This document shows, in pieces, positions 55,794 to 64,000 of a DNA stretch of 64,000 nucleotides. The notes beneath the pieces were generated by a model. The model was not told the DNA's origin. It did no database searches and saw only the letters and a program-made list of their open reading frames with translations. The first letter of the stretch is position 1. Each line of letters starts with the position of its first letter. Source of the stretch: Strigamia acuminata (taxonomy: Eukaryota; Arthropoda; Chilopoda; Geophilomorpha; Linotaeniidae); the NCBI GenBank assembly GCA_949358305.1, contig OX442315.1, positions 13,232,427 to 13,296,426 of the forward strand, given 5' to 3'. The translations under genes were made by a program, and so were the position numbers.

Positions 55794-57832
55794 GTCTCAT
55801 CGGGAGTGACTGACTCAGTGGCTGCTGGTAAATGCTTAATTAACAGGTCAACCATGTTTTTCTGGAAGTCAGTAAATTTGGAGTCTAAAGTTTCTGACGT
55901 AACCCAATTTTGTTTGGGTCGTTTAAACTCGGGGTTGGGAGCAGAGTGGTTAAATCTTTTATTTGAGTTTAACGAGTCTGTTTTCCCTGCTAATTTTTTG
56001 GCAAGAGCGGGACATTCTCTTTTAAAATGTCCAGGCTCGTGACAGAAAAAGCATTTTCCAGTAGTCTTTTCATACTGGGCGGCAAATAATCGCTCCATTG
56101 AACCATCGTCAGTTGAGTCGTCATTTTCCGACTCGTCTCCATTTTCAACTTCATCTTGTGTTTGCGTTAAACGTAGTGAAGTTTTAGATGGAAAAATCTT
56201 AGATTTTTTGTGAAGTTTGGGAGTAGGATGATTCTCTCGATTATCGTACTCCAATTTGGCTGCAAGTTGAGAACTTTCAAACTTAGAGCGATTTGCTCCT
56301 ACATATTGTAGAATGTCATCTACTGTAAAGTTACCATACATTCCTTGTGTACATAACGCCGTGAAACTTTCTTGAGTTAAATTGTCGAATAATTGCGCAC
56401 GTCCAGTTTTATCACCTGGCGGCACTTCACCTTGTTCTTGCGTATAACGCAGAAGAAAACTATAAAGTGACTCGTCGGCTCGTTGTTTTACATTAAGAAG
56501 TCGCCTTTCTCTTGTAAGTGGAACGAGATCGAAACAATCGAGAAAAGAGGCTTCGAAAGTTCGCCAACTGTTAAAAGTATGGCGTTGCTTATGGAACCAA
56601 CGTTGTGCATGGCCTAATAGTCGTCCAGGTACAGCAGTGTGTACCATGTCGTCTAAAGGGATGCCTTTCCCGAGTGCGACAGCTTTGACGATTTCAAGGA
56701 ATCGCGCAACCTCTGTCTGTTTCCCGTCAAAAATAGGAATCTCGATTCCTTTTCCAAAATTCTGACTGGGAGTACTCGGGCTTCGGATTTGACCTACTAA
56801 ACCCTGAATAATTTGTTTTACATTTTCGTCCGACAAATTAGAAGCAGAGTTCGAATTGGGTGTAGACCGACTTTCTTGGTCTCTGGGTGGCAGATTTGGT
56901 TCTTCTCGAAAATTTTGGCGTCTATCAGGTGGCGGAGGAGAACGAGAATTATTACGTCGGTGGAAATTATTGTTATAATTTCCCCCTCCACCAGCGTGAG
57001 ATTCGTCACTACTCGAGTTAGGATCGGAGTCACGAGGATCACCAGGAGCTCCGGGAAATCGTTGATTTCTCGGCGGAGCTCGTCCACCCTGAGAGCGGGA
57101 ATTTCTATAATTCCTAAAATCTCCATCAGATTGGGTGTGAGATTGAAAATTTTGATAATTTTCATTTCTCCCCCTTGGTAGGACCGACAGATTAGTTCGA
57201 GGCTGTGGAACTCTGAAAGAATCATTCAAATTTCCAGTGGGAGCGGGTAAATTATTATTTACTGCCGTCACACTTGGCAAATTTCGGGAAATTGGCGCAG
57301 AAATATTTCCTTGTCCGGAATTTCCCATTCTTTCGGCCGAATTCGATCGCCAAGAACTAGCTGGTAACTGAATCGAAGGTTGAACAGATAGTGAAGAATT
57401 TAACTGCCCATTGTCGTCACGAGCAACATTCATTCGCCATCCAGGTAATTGCTGGTAGCGATATGTGGCCGGTGAACGAGGGCCAGTTCGATCTACAGAA
57501 ACACTTCGTTCGTTGGTTACAACTACATCGGGAGTAATTACACGATTTCTCTCGTGATGATTATTCGCCGTGTATTGTTGAGCTTCACACAAAGAGGAAA
57601 ACTGCGTCACTTCCAATTGGTAATGGCGACAGTAAACTTCTAAATCATGTGGGACTGATAGTGGATCCGTTCGAGAACTACCTGGGTTGGAAACGTCTCT
57701 AGGAACATTTTCTTCCCCCTGGCTTTCTAGATCAGACTCCACAATTCCTCTTGGTGTTTCACATATACCACCACGTCGTCGTGCTCCACGATTTCCTCGT
57801 GTTCCACGAACTCTTACAGGTCTACGGGCCAT
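55784..57832 (-). CDS. gag: Gag polyprotein
   Basis: 682 residues from ATG at 57832 (an upstream TTG codon also leaves the frame open). The N-terminal 370 residues are low-complexity, rich in Arg, Asn, Ser, Pro and Gly (RGTRGNRGARRRGG). A capsid-like helical domain lies around 390-520 (EIPIFDGKQTEVARFLEIVK, ...RRLLNVKQRADESLYSFLLR), the retrotransposon-gag fold. A zinc knuckle CFFCHEPGHFKREC (C-x2-C-x4-H-x4-C) is near 591-604. Ends ...DETKN at the frameshift site. Forms the particle that packages element RNA. Confidence 0.92.
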   Translation of the reverse strand: MARRPVRVRGTRGNRGARRRGGICETPRGIVESDLESQGEENVPRDVSNPGSSRTDPLSVPHDLEVYCRHYQLEVTQFSSLCEAQQYTANNHHERNRVITPDVVVTNERSVSVDRTGPRSPATYRYQQLPGWRMNVARDDNGQLNSSLSVQPSIQLPASSWRSNSAERMGNSGQGNISAPISRNLPSVTAVNNNLPAPTGNLNDSFRVPQPRTNLSVLPRGRNENYQNFQSHTQSDGDFRNYRNSRSQGGRAPPRNQRFPGAPGDPRDSDPNSSSDESHAGGGGNYNNNFHRRNNSRSPPPPDRRQNFREEPNLPPRDQESRSTPNSNSASNLSDENVKQIIQGLVGQIRSPSTPSQNFGKGIEIPIFDGKQTEVARFLEIVKAVALGKGIPLDDMVHTAVPGRLLGHAQRWFHKQRHTFNSWRTFEASFLDCFDLVPLTRERRLLNVKQRADESLYSFLLRYTQEQGEVPPGDKTGRAQLFDNLTQESFTALCTQGMYGNFTVDDILQYVGANRSKFESSQLAAKLEYDNRENHPTPKLHKKSKIFPSKTSLRLTQTQDEVENGDESENDDSTDDGSMERLFAAQYEKTTGKCFFCHEPGHFKRECPALAKKLAGKTDSLNSNKRFNHSAPNPEFKRPKQNWVTSETLDSKFTDFQKNMVDLLIKHLPAATESVTPDETKN

Positions 57833-58683
57833 AATACTCAAAGAAATACACGTACAACAAAAAAAATAAATTTAACTGAACTAGCGTAAATGTAACATGC
57901 TTAATATTAAACTAAGAAATAATTTGAAAAAATACAACCTTAGCTGCTGAAACTGAAGTGGCTACGGGAAAGAACTGTCCTGTTGCGTGGTCAAGAATGG
58001 TCCAAATGGGCACTGGTCACAAAGGCACAACTGGATGGTCGCACTGTCGAAAAGCAAGTGTGGCTGAATATTGGTTGTCAAACTAGCTTCCGGAAAATCT
58101 CCTTTGTCAAGACAGTCTGCGTGATTGGCGATGTTGAAAAATTTCTGATAATTCTTAACCCGAAATTCTCAACAATGTCACATCTGGATGACCTACTCCG
58201 AGCTGCATCGTGAGTGGCTCTCCTTGGCACATTCTTTACCTTGTCGGGGATTAAAAATCATAATTCCTAACATTGACAGAACAATAGAAAACTAGTCAAA
58301 TTTTCAACCAGTAAAATAAAATATTTTAATATTTTTATTTTTTAGTCAGCAGAATTTCTAGTCAAATTCGTTTTTGATCGAAATTCAAGGTTTCGAAATT
58401 TTCCAGAATATAGCTGAATATTCTGGGAAACTCAATAAAATCATAATAGATTTTCGTAAGAGATTCGGAATTATAATGAGTTTTTTCAAAATAATCCAAA
58501 AATTCGAATTCAGATATTTCCAAAAGATAATGAGAATTTTTTGAAAACAAATGAATATTTCACAGTAAATTTATAGAGAAAAATCGGAAATTTTCTAATT
58601 ATAATATCTACATAAAATAATCAAAAAATTCATTTTTTAATTTTACACTTGATCACAGAGTTCACTTCAATAAAATGCAACCT
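57833..58683 (-). other. 5' untranslated leader of the gypsy-type element
   Basis: About 850 bp from the primer site to the gag start. It should contain the packaging signal. No ORF in it is supported. AT-rich near the primer site; the segment next to gag is more balanced. Confidence 0.6.
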
Positions 58684-58701
58684 ATCTCGGTGGGACCTCC
58701 A
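58684..58701 (-). other. Primer binding site, tRNA-Gln type
   Basis: Plus strand reads ATCTCGGTGGGACCTCCA, the 3' 18 nt (with CCA) of a eukaryotic tRNA-Gln as I recall it. The element strand is its complement and starts 2 nt after the 5' LTR. Confidence 0.8.
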
Positions 58702-58703
58702 CG

Positions 58704-60293
58704 TGTGACGATTACCTTCTGGAGATAGCAATTGCTAAACTAAAGTGTGAACTATCTGTGTGAAAGTGTAAAATATGCAAACCTGATGTTTTCTCAAAAC
58801 ATATAACATTTATTCCGGTTTGAAACTTATATAAATATTATGCCTACAAGTGGCTAAAATGACGATAAGTTAAACTATACAGTTATTTGGCAAAAGCCCT
58901 GAAATAATATCATTTGAAGGCTTCAGTCATGTAATAAGAATTTGTAACGGTCTTATTGCTGTGACGTAAAAGATGTCATCTATGAATGGCTTTGGCTTCC
59001 AAATGGTCCTGGATCGGTTCTAAAATGGTGTGTAATGGTTAGGCTTGGGTGTGTTATATCCGAGAGGTGCGGTTGACTTTTTCTGTATCGTCACACACAT
59101 CGCATCGCAGATAATTATTGTAATCAATAATTACCGCGAGATGTAACAATGTGAGAATAAATAGTCATATTAATTCTATGGAATTAATCATGATATTTTA
59201 GAGTCACAAACTTAACTAAAACTATGAAAATAAGTAAAATATATTAAAATAGCGCCGAGCTATTTTTGCCCCGAGTGCAATCAACATCTAAGCTAGACTT
59301 AAATGTTCCGTCAAACCAATAACGAATTGAATCGAAATATCTCGCAGGAAAGGTTATCCATCGCCGGGAAATTACTCCACTCGGTCCTGGCTGGCGGGAG
59401 AGTAACCGGGAAATTACTCCGCGTCGATTACTCTGATAATGTGTCTGTGGAATATTAAATACTCCACTCTAGATTCTACATTACCAATGCGTCTGTGAAT
59501 TTTACTCCACTCTAGATTCTGCACTCTACAACGGAATGTTGGCATGAAGCTGGAGGGAGTGCGTCTGTGGGTTGTACCCCACTCTAGATACTACACTTAA
59601 ATGTGTCTGTGAATTACTCACTCTAGTTACGACATTTCTACAACGGAATGTTGGCATGAAGAGGCGGGCAGTGTGTCTGTGAGTCTTCTACCCACTCTAG
59701 ATACTTACACTAAATACAAAGTATTTCTACAACGGATTGTCGGAACGCAGAGAAGTATAATATGTGCTCAAGTAATATCAGTATCAAACAAAACAAGAAC
59801 AAGAGCGAGTTATATCCGTTTTGCAGGGGGATATATACTCGGTGAGGAGAATAGCTGTTCAGTGATCCAATGGGATCACTGGGCAGTCAAATCCATCCAA
59901 TCCTAGATCACAGGAAGTGGATACTCAGGACATAGTCTTCTACTAGGTCCACTACAGGAACTGGATACGCAGGACACACTTTGGATTAAGTCCCTTTGAC
60001 TATAATCCGAAAGGAGTCCAACTCACAGTGGGTGATGAAGGGTGACTTCACCAGGTGTAAAGTTTGCACATAATTCAATAGAATTATGTGACAAATAAAT
60101 CAACTAGTTTTTAAACATCCAAAAGTATTTAAAAGTGTCTACAGTTGCAGTGGAATAAAATATAAATAGTAATTTATATTTTATTCACTCAAAAATTGTC
60201 GAAATTTGAATTTACCGCTAAAACGCATCAGCGCCATCTATTGGTGAAATAATCGTCCTATACTAACAAGTGTATGACAGTGTAACCGTCACA
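58704..60293 (-). mobile_element. 5' LTR of the gypsy-type element
   Basis: 1,590 bp, same length and apparently the same sequence as 46433-48022. Carries the promoter (TATA-like GAGTATATATCC near 59830). Right end at 60293 is followed by the AACT duplication and LRR-C exon sequence. Confidence 0.92.
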
Positions 60294-60766
60294 AACTCTT
60301 CGAGTTTCTTCAGTTTTCTCAATGACTTGAAATTCAAAGTTGTAAAATTATTTTTATCCAGTATTATAGTTACCAATGTAATTTCAGAACCTTTAGAAAA
60401 CATTTAAAACAATATATTAATATTATTATAATCTTAATGCATTTATTTAAAAATTATACCTTGAAATACGTTGTCATCAATTGAAGATATGCGGGTGTTT
60501 GTTATGACAACATGCTTGAATGTTAGAGTGCCAAATACTTGGGCTGGAAGTGATATTAATTGCGTTGCATGTGCGATTGTAATAGAAGATTGATTGGCTG
60601 GTTTTGATCTACTAAGCTCTTGTTTGAGTGGAACGCCATCGGTAAAATAATAGTTAGAATACCAGGGACGATTGTCCATCAACATGATGCAATAGCACGG
60701 ATAGCCTCCATCTGCTACAAGTAGTTTTGCTGGAGTTTTAAGGGGCAGAAAATTTTTATTTAGCAT
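60294..60766 (-). pseudogene. LRR-C, exon 2 and 5' part of exon 3, interrupted by the retroelement
   Basis: Exon 2 (about 60460-60735): YPCYCIMLMDNRPWYSNYYF..., then ITIAHATQLISLPAQVFGTL and IDDNVFQ, matching LRR-A exon 2 with the same phase-1 donor. Exon 3 starts at 60390 after an AAAG acceptor and encodes LNFKSLRKLKKLEE before being cut at 60294 by the gypsy insertion. It resumes at 46432. Neither the signal peptide nor the C-cap is found, so the gene is non-functional in this haplotype. Confidence 0.8.
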
Positions 60767-61159
60767 AATTGATTAAATGAATGTCCAATGACTTCAGTAT
60801 AATATAAACAAAATCTCAAATTTTCAGAGAAAAAAAAATAAAAGTAAAAGAGAAAGTGGTTGTCCCTTAACACTTATGTAACTGTGCCCTTTGATTTTTT
60901 TGAGAAATTCTTTAATATGGCAATGTGTGTGTTTAATTTATCCATTTGTGGTTGCGCTTTATTATTCAATTCGAAGTAGAATTTTCTACCGATACACAAC
61001 AAAAGTTTACATCACATTTAAAAGCAAAGCAGAGAATTTATTGATTATTCTATTTCATTTTAGATCGATTAATTTGTGTAATCAAAAACTACAATTTTCA
61101 AACAGATTAACGTATGGTGATCAAGTTGATGCCACACATTTGATCTTTCGAACTAAAAT
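60767..61159. other. Spacer between LRR-D and LRR-C
   Basis: AT-rich. A plus-strand 113-codon ORF at 60891-61232 overlaps LRR-D's last exon antisense and is not supported. Nothing else seen. Confidence 0.5.
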
Positions 61160-62078
61160 CTACGATTCAAATTCTGATATTTTTGAATTAAAAAGTATTA
61201 AAAGAAAACTAACCACTAATAAAGTTTCATAACGAAATAATGACATTGTGCTGGCAACTTGTCCCGTTGGCTTGGTATCAGCTGGGTATATTTGCTGAAG
61301 ATCGGATTTCCCCACTTCGGTTTCAGTGTCTTCACACATAAATTTGTTAATTTTATCCAAGTACGACGACTTTCCCACAAACCAACAATTGGATAAATCG
61401 CTGCAGTTTCCTGGATTTCCTACGAATTAAAATCAATTAAAATTATTGTTAGAAATTAAACAAATGGATAAAAAAAATCAATCCAAATTATACCTTTAAG
61501 CTGAATCAATACCGGTAGAGATAGTTTAGCCATATTGTCGAAGAATGACCGGAAGGAATTTTCCGACAGTGTCGTCAGGTGATTGAATTTTAAGTTTAGA
61601 TGATATAGTTTCATTCCTTTGAAAGCATTTTTGCTTATCTGTGCAATAAAAAAATGGCATTAGAATCTATTACAACGCACCCCTTATCCCTCTCTCCTGT
61701 TCAGTCCTGTTAGAAAACATACTTTTGTAATTCGATTCCAGCTGAGATCAATAGTCAAGGGTGTTTTTGTGTCTGCAAGATTAAACATCCTGTCGATTGT
61801 TTCCAACTTGTTTTCGCTCAAATTGATTTCTCTGATAGATGGCAACTTGTGAAAGGCGTTATTCTTAATTGAAGTAATTTTGTTATTGGGCATGGCAATA
61901 TTCCACAAATATTGAAAATCAGAAAATGCGTCTTCGGATACTTCGATCATTGGATCGTCAGCCCAAGTGTTCATAAGCGCAACCGATCTCAGGTTATTCA
62001 TTTTTCTCAATATGGTGAAATTAAAAGTTTCCATATGGTTTTGACCCAGCATAAAAAATTTAATTTTACTTTCGGCAC
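61160..62078 (-). pseudogene. LRR-D, exons 3-5, frameshifted in last exon
   Basis: Divergent LRR paralogue. Exon 3 ends at a GTATGTTT donor and starts at 62078: IKNNAFHKLPSIREINLSEN and KLETIDRMFNLADTK. Exon 4 is at about 61495-61639: NAFKGMKLYHLNLKFNHLTT. The last exon, from 61420, is GNPGNCSDLSNCWF, then after one extra T the aligned VGKSSYLDKINKFMCED, ending in a hydrophobic tail ETLLVVSFLLILFNS absent from LRR-A and LRR-B. That tail could be a membrane or GPI anchor signal. Without an indel correction the frame stops shortly after NCWF. Exons 1-2 are separated by the LTR element starting at 62127. Either a pseudogene or a gene split by insertion. Confidence 0.65.
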
Positions 62079-62126
62079 CTTTTCAAACATTAAAAGATAT
62101 ATACACCGAGTGTATCAAATAAATGT

Positions 62127-62944
62127 TGTGGTGACCCCGCGGGTGGTCGTCCCTCCAGTGGACGCCATCCGCATGAGTCACTAGGAAAGGTCAGTTCCCT
62201 CGCGTTGGCTCCGCCTTCCCCCCCTGGGAAGCGCGTGCCCCGAGGGGGTGAGGTGATGCGTGGACGGCCCCCATTGGCCGAGCCAGGCCCCTCACCCTGG
62301 CCTATATCAGGTAGAGTTTCGCGCCCTACAAACAGAACTTACACAAACGACACCAAGAACACAGCAACTACCTCACCGTCAGGCCAACTCCACCAAAAGT
62401 TAGGATTGATAGAGGACCGCTGATTCCAGTGCAACTGTAACTCTCACGAATTTACACTGTGTGTTATTTCCCCGCGAAAGCAGGAAAATAACCCTTGTGG
62501 ATTCACACGAAATAATCGACCCACGATTATTTCCATTGCGAAGTGTCCGAGTGCCCTGTAAGAAACTCCCAGTTTCTGGACGGAGCCTTGCGACGCTAAA
62601 AACCAACCCTAGACAACAGGCACGGATAGAAGACTCGAAAGAGCATTCCACCGCGTCCGTGAACGACGAATCCGTGACGAATTTACGACAACTCGAGACG
62701 CCGCCTTTGTTCCGCCGACCACGCGGAACCGACGACGCCATCTTGAGAAATCCTTTGTTCGACTCTGACCAAGTCGACTCGAGTTTTATACTGAGTGTAT
62801 TTTAAGGCTTACGCCTATTGAATAAACCTATTTGTTCATTTAAATATACTTAGTATTCATTTGGGTAATTTACATATTTAGTAGAATCACAGGTAAAGTA
62901 ATACACGTTAGCTCATTAAACCTATCACCAGGTAGGACGCGACA
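62127..62944 (+). mobile_element. 5' LTR of a second LTR retroelement, 818 bp
   Basis: TGTGGTGACC...GACGCGACA, the same length as the solo LTR at 16960-17777 and differing by scattered substitutions. It is followed by a primer site and a gag-like frame, so this is the left end of an element that continues past the window. AATAAA near 62819. Confidence 0.9.
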
Positions 62945-62946
62945 CG

Positions 62947-62964
62947 TGGGGGTCTGTCCGGGAT
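62947..62964 (+). other. Primer binding site, tRNA-Pro-like
   Basis: TGGGGGTCTGTCCGGGAT starts 2 nt after the LTR. It resembles the complement of the tRNA-Pro 3' end (as used by murine leukaemia virus) except for a few central bases. The exact tRNA is uncertain. Confidence 0.6.
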
Positions 62965-63039
62965 TTAGAAATAAATCTCAACTGAACTTGTGATCTCTCA
63001 TTTAATATAATAACCCAAATCGAAGAATTACTCAAAGAA

Positions 63040-64000
63040 ATGTCAGACCAAGATGAACAATCCGCGTCTGATAATGAGCGACCTATGCTCGAAAAGGGAA
63101 AACGGACCTCCGACTATAACTTAAGGTCGGGCGGCCCAGTCCCCGAACAATCCGCGAAGGCGAAAGCCCGAGCGAATCGGAGGAAAGCAAAGGCGCAGAA
63201 AGAGGAAGCAGCTGCTTCGCTCGAGGCCCTAACCGAGCCCGAGCGAGAGCCGCTCTCCTCAGATATGCCCTTTGTCGAAGACACCGATACGGAAGTCCTA
63301 GAAAATCAAGAAGAAATTCGCGATACAACAACAGGACGAGTGCCGATACTGGTAGCCGAGGAGAAGACGGAAACTCCGAGGCGAACAACCACAGTCGACA
63401 ACAACCCATCACCAGCACAAAGCCACCATTCGGCCCCCCTAAATGAAACTCCGGCGAGAAACACGAGCGGGACCCCGATGGCCTCCCGTGCCTCGGCGAG
63501 ACCTGCCCCTGTTTCCCCCGAGGTAGCCCACTTAATTCACCTATCGCAACAGGCAGCCCGACTGAAAGCAGTAACCGATATTCCGCCGGGAACGTCAGTT
63601 TGGGACTCGATTACTATACTCACTAAAGCGATCTGCGCAGCACAGGCCCCGACGCCAGTCGCAAGACCAGCGCCGGAGACGCCTGTAGCGCAAGAAACGC
63701 CGAGTGACGTAGGTAACTTCGTGCCCGATCCTCACAAAGCCCTTCACGAATCTCGGGAGAAAGCCCGAGAAGAATCGAGGCAGGAAACGATAAATCGTCA
63801 GCGTAGAGTGAGCGCTGAAAGGAGAGAACTTTGGAACGAGGAAGAGGAACGACTACAGCGGGAAAAAAGAACCATGGAGAGAACGGAAGAAATGGTGCAA
63901 GAAATAAGAGAAGAGCAGGAAGCAAAAATACGAAGAGAATGGAATAATACCGTAGAAGGAAGGCACAGAGAGGCCCAAGACTACGAAGACCAATTCCGAG
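63040..64000 (+). CDS. gag: Gag-like N-terminal part of the second retroelement (open at window edge)
   Basis: ATG at 63040 opens a frame of at least 320 codons that runs off the window without a stop. Starts MSDQDEQSASDNERPMLEKG, then Lys/Arg/Ala-rich and Pro/Thr/Ser-rich segments. A domain around VSPEVAHLIHLSQQAARLKA follows, then a long Glu/Arg-rich probable coiled coil (REKAREESRQETINRQRR, LWNEEEERLQREK). Position after LTR and PBS makes it gag or gag-pol. No zinc knuckle or protease is reached yet, so the clade (gypsy or BEL/Pao) is undecided. Codon use is GC-richer than the host genes. Confidence 0.8.
   Translation, partial: MSDQDEQSASDNERPMLEKGKRTSDYNLRSGGPVPEQSAKAKARANRRKAKAQKEEAAASLEALTEPEREPLSSDMPFVEDTDTEVLENQEEIRDTTTGRVPILVAEEKTETPRRTTTVDNNPSPAQSHHSAPLNETPARNTSGTPMASRASARPAPVSPEVAHLIHLSQQAARLKAVTDIPPGTSVWDSITILTKAICAAQAPTPVARPAPETPVAQETPSDVGNFVPDPHKALHESREKAREESRQETINRQRRVSAERRELWNEEEERLQREKRTMERTEEMVQEIREEQEAKIRREWNNTVEGRHREAQDYEDQFR

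Larger units (their letters stand above)
46433..60293 (-). mobile_element. Complete Ty3/gypsy-type LTR retroelement, 13.9 kb
   Basis: Two 1,590-bp LTRs of equal length show no difference I could find by eye. A 4-bp target duplication AACT flanks them (46429-46432, 60294-60297). In element orientation the order is: 5' LTR, PBS (58684-58701), leader, gag, -1 frameshift, pol (protease, RT, RNase H, integrase), 1.3-kb spacer, ORF3, non-coding 0.65 kb, polypurine tract (48023-48035), 3' LTR. PR-RT-RH-IN order is gypsy-type. All three ORFs are open, so the copy looks young and potentially complete. It sits inside exon 3 of LRR-C. Confidence 0.93.

Noticed and set aside
49032-57181. Many plus-strand ORFs opposite ORF3, pol and gag
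   Set aside because: Shadow frames of the minus-strand retroelement genes.

Overview
The window is eukaryotic and animal. It is AT-rich and has small multi-exon genes with GT-AG introns. The gene families are those of an arthropod: DEG/ENaC (pickpocket-type) channels, ionotropic receptors (IR), and secreted leucine-rich-repeat (LRR) proteins resembling the non-catalytic subunit of Oplophorus luciferase. That combination, with the very high load of LTR elements and MITEs, suggests a small hexapod or crustacean, perhaps a springtail. The host assignment is inference.

Layout. All recognisable host genes are on the minus strand. Positions 1-2529 are the end of an LTR retroelement (3' internal part plus LTR). 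Positions 2585-6235 hold a broken DEG/ENaC copy, pulled apart by protease-like retroelement fragments, a 602-bp MITE and a 1,026-bp perfect-looking inverted repeat with tRNA-Ser-like heads. Two DEG/ENaC genes with intact reading frames follow (6244-9146 and 10802-14956, six exons each), then remnants of further copies (15957-16166, 17807-17902). IR-A (17921-25112, ten visible exons, one with a 1-nt deletion), LRR-A (27193-29304), LRR-B (29939-35401) and IR-B (36586-42685) follow in that order. Paralogues have almost the same exon lengths. This lets insertions in one copy be read against the empty site in the other. Beyond 42.7 kb are repeats, one uncertain Cys-rich exon, and two more LRR copies (C and D).

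The largest single feature is a complete Ty3/gypsy-type element (46433-60293, minus strand). It has identical-looking 1,590-bp LTRs, a 4-bp target duplication, a tRNA-Gln primer site, a polypurine tract, gag, pol and a third non-env ORF of 505 residues. Gag and pol are joined by a textbook -1 frameshift signal: slippery A AAA AAC, a 7-nt spacer and an 8-bp hairpin. The element lies inside an LRR-C exon and breaks it. A second, different LTR retroelement starts at 62127 on the plus strand. Its LTR, a tRNA-Pro-like primer site and an open gag-like frame run to the window edge, and a solo copy of the same LTR is at 16960-17777.

How it fits together. The host genes are consistent with chemosensory or osmosensory membrane channels (DEG/ENaC, IR) interspersed with secreted LRR proteins, all expanded by local duplication. 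Much of the remaining sequence is nested transposable elements: mariner-, piggyBac-, PIF/Harbinger- and hAT-like MITEs with visible target duplications, plus solo LTRs. No RNA gene or CRISPR array with good support was found. The tRNA-like sequences are repeat-embedded.
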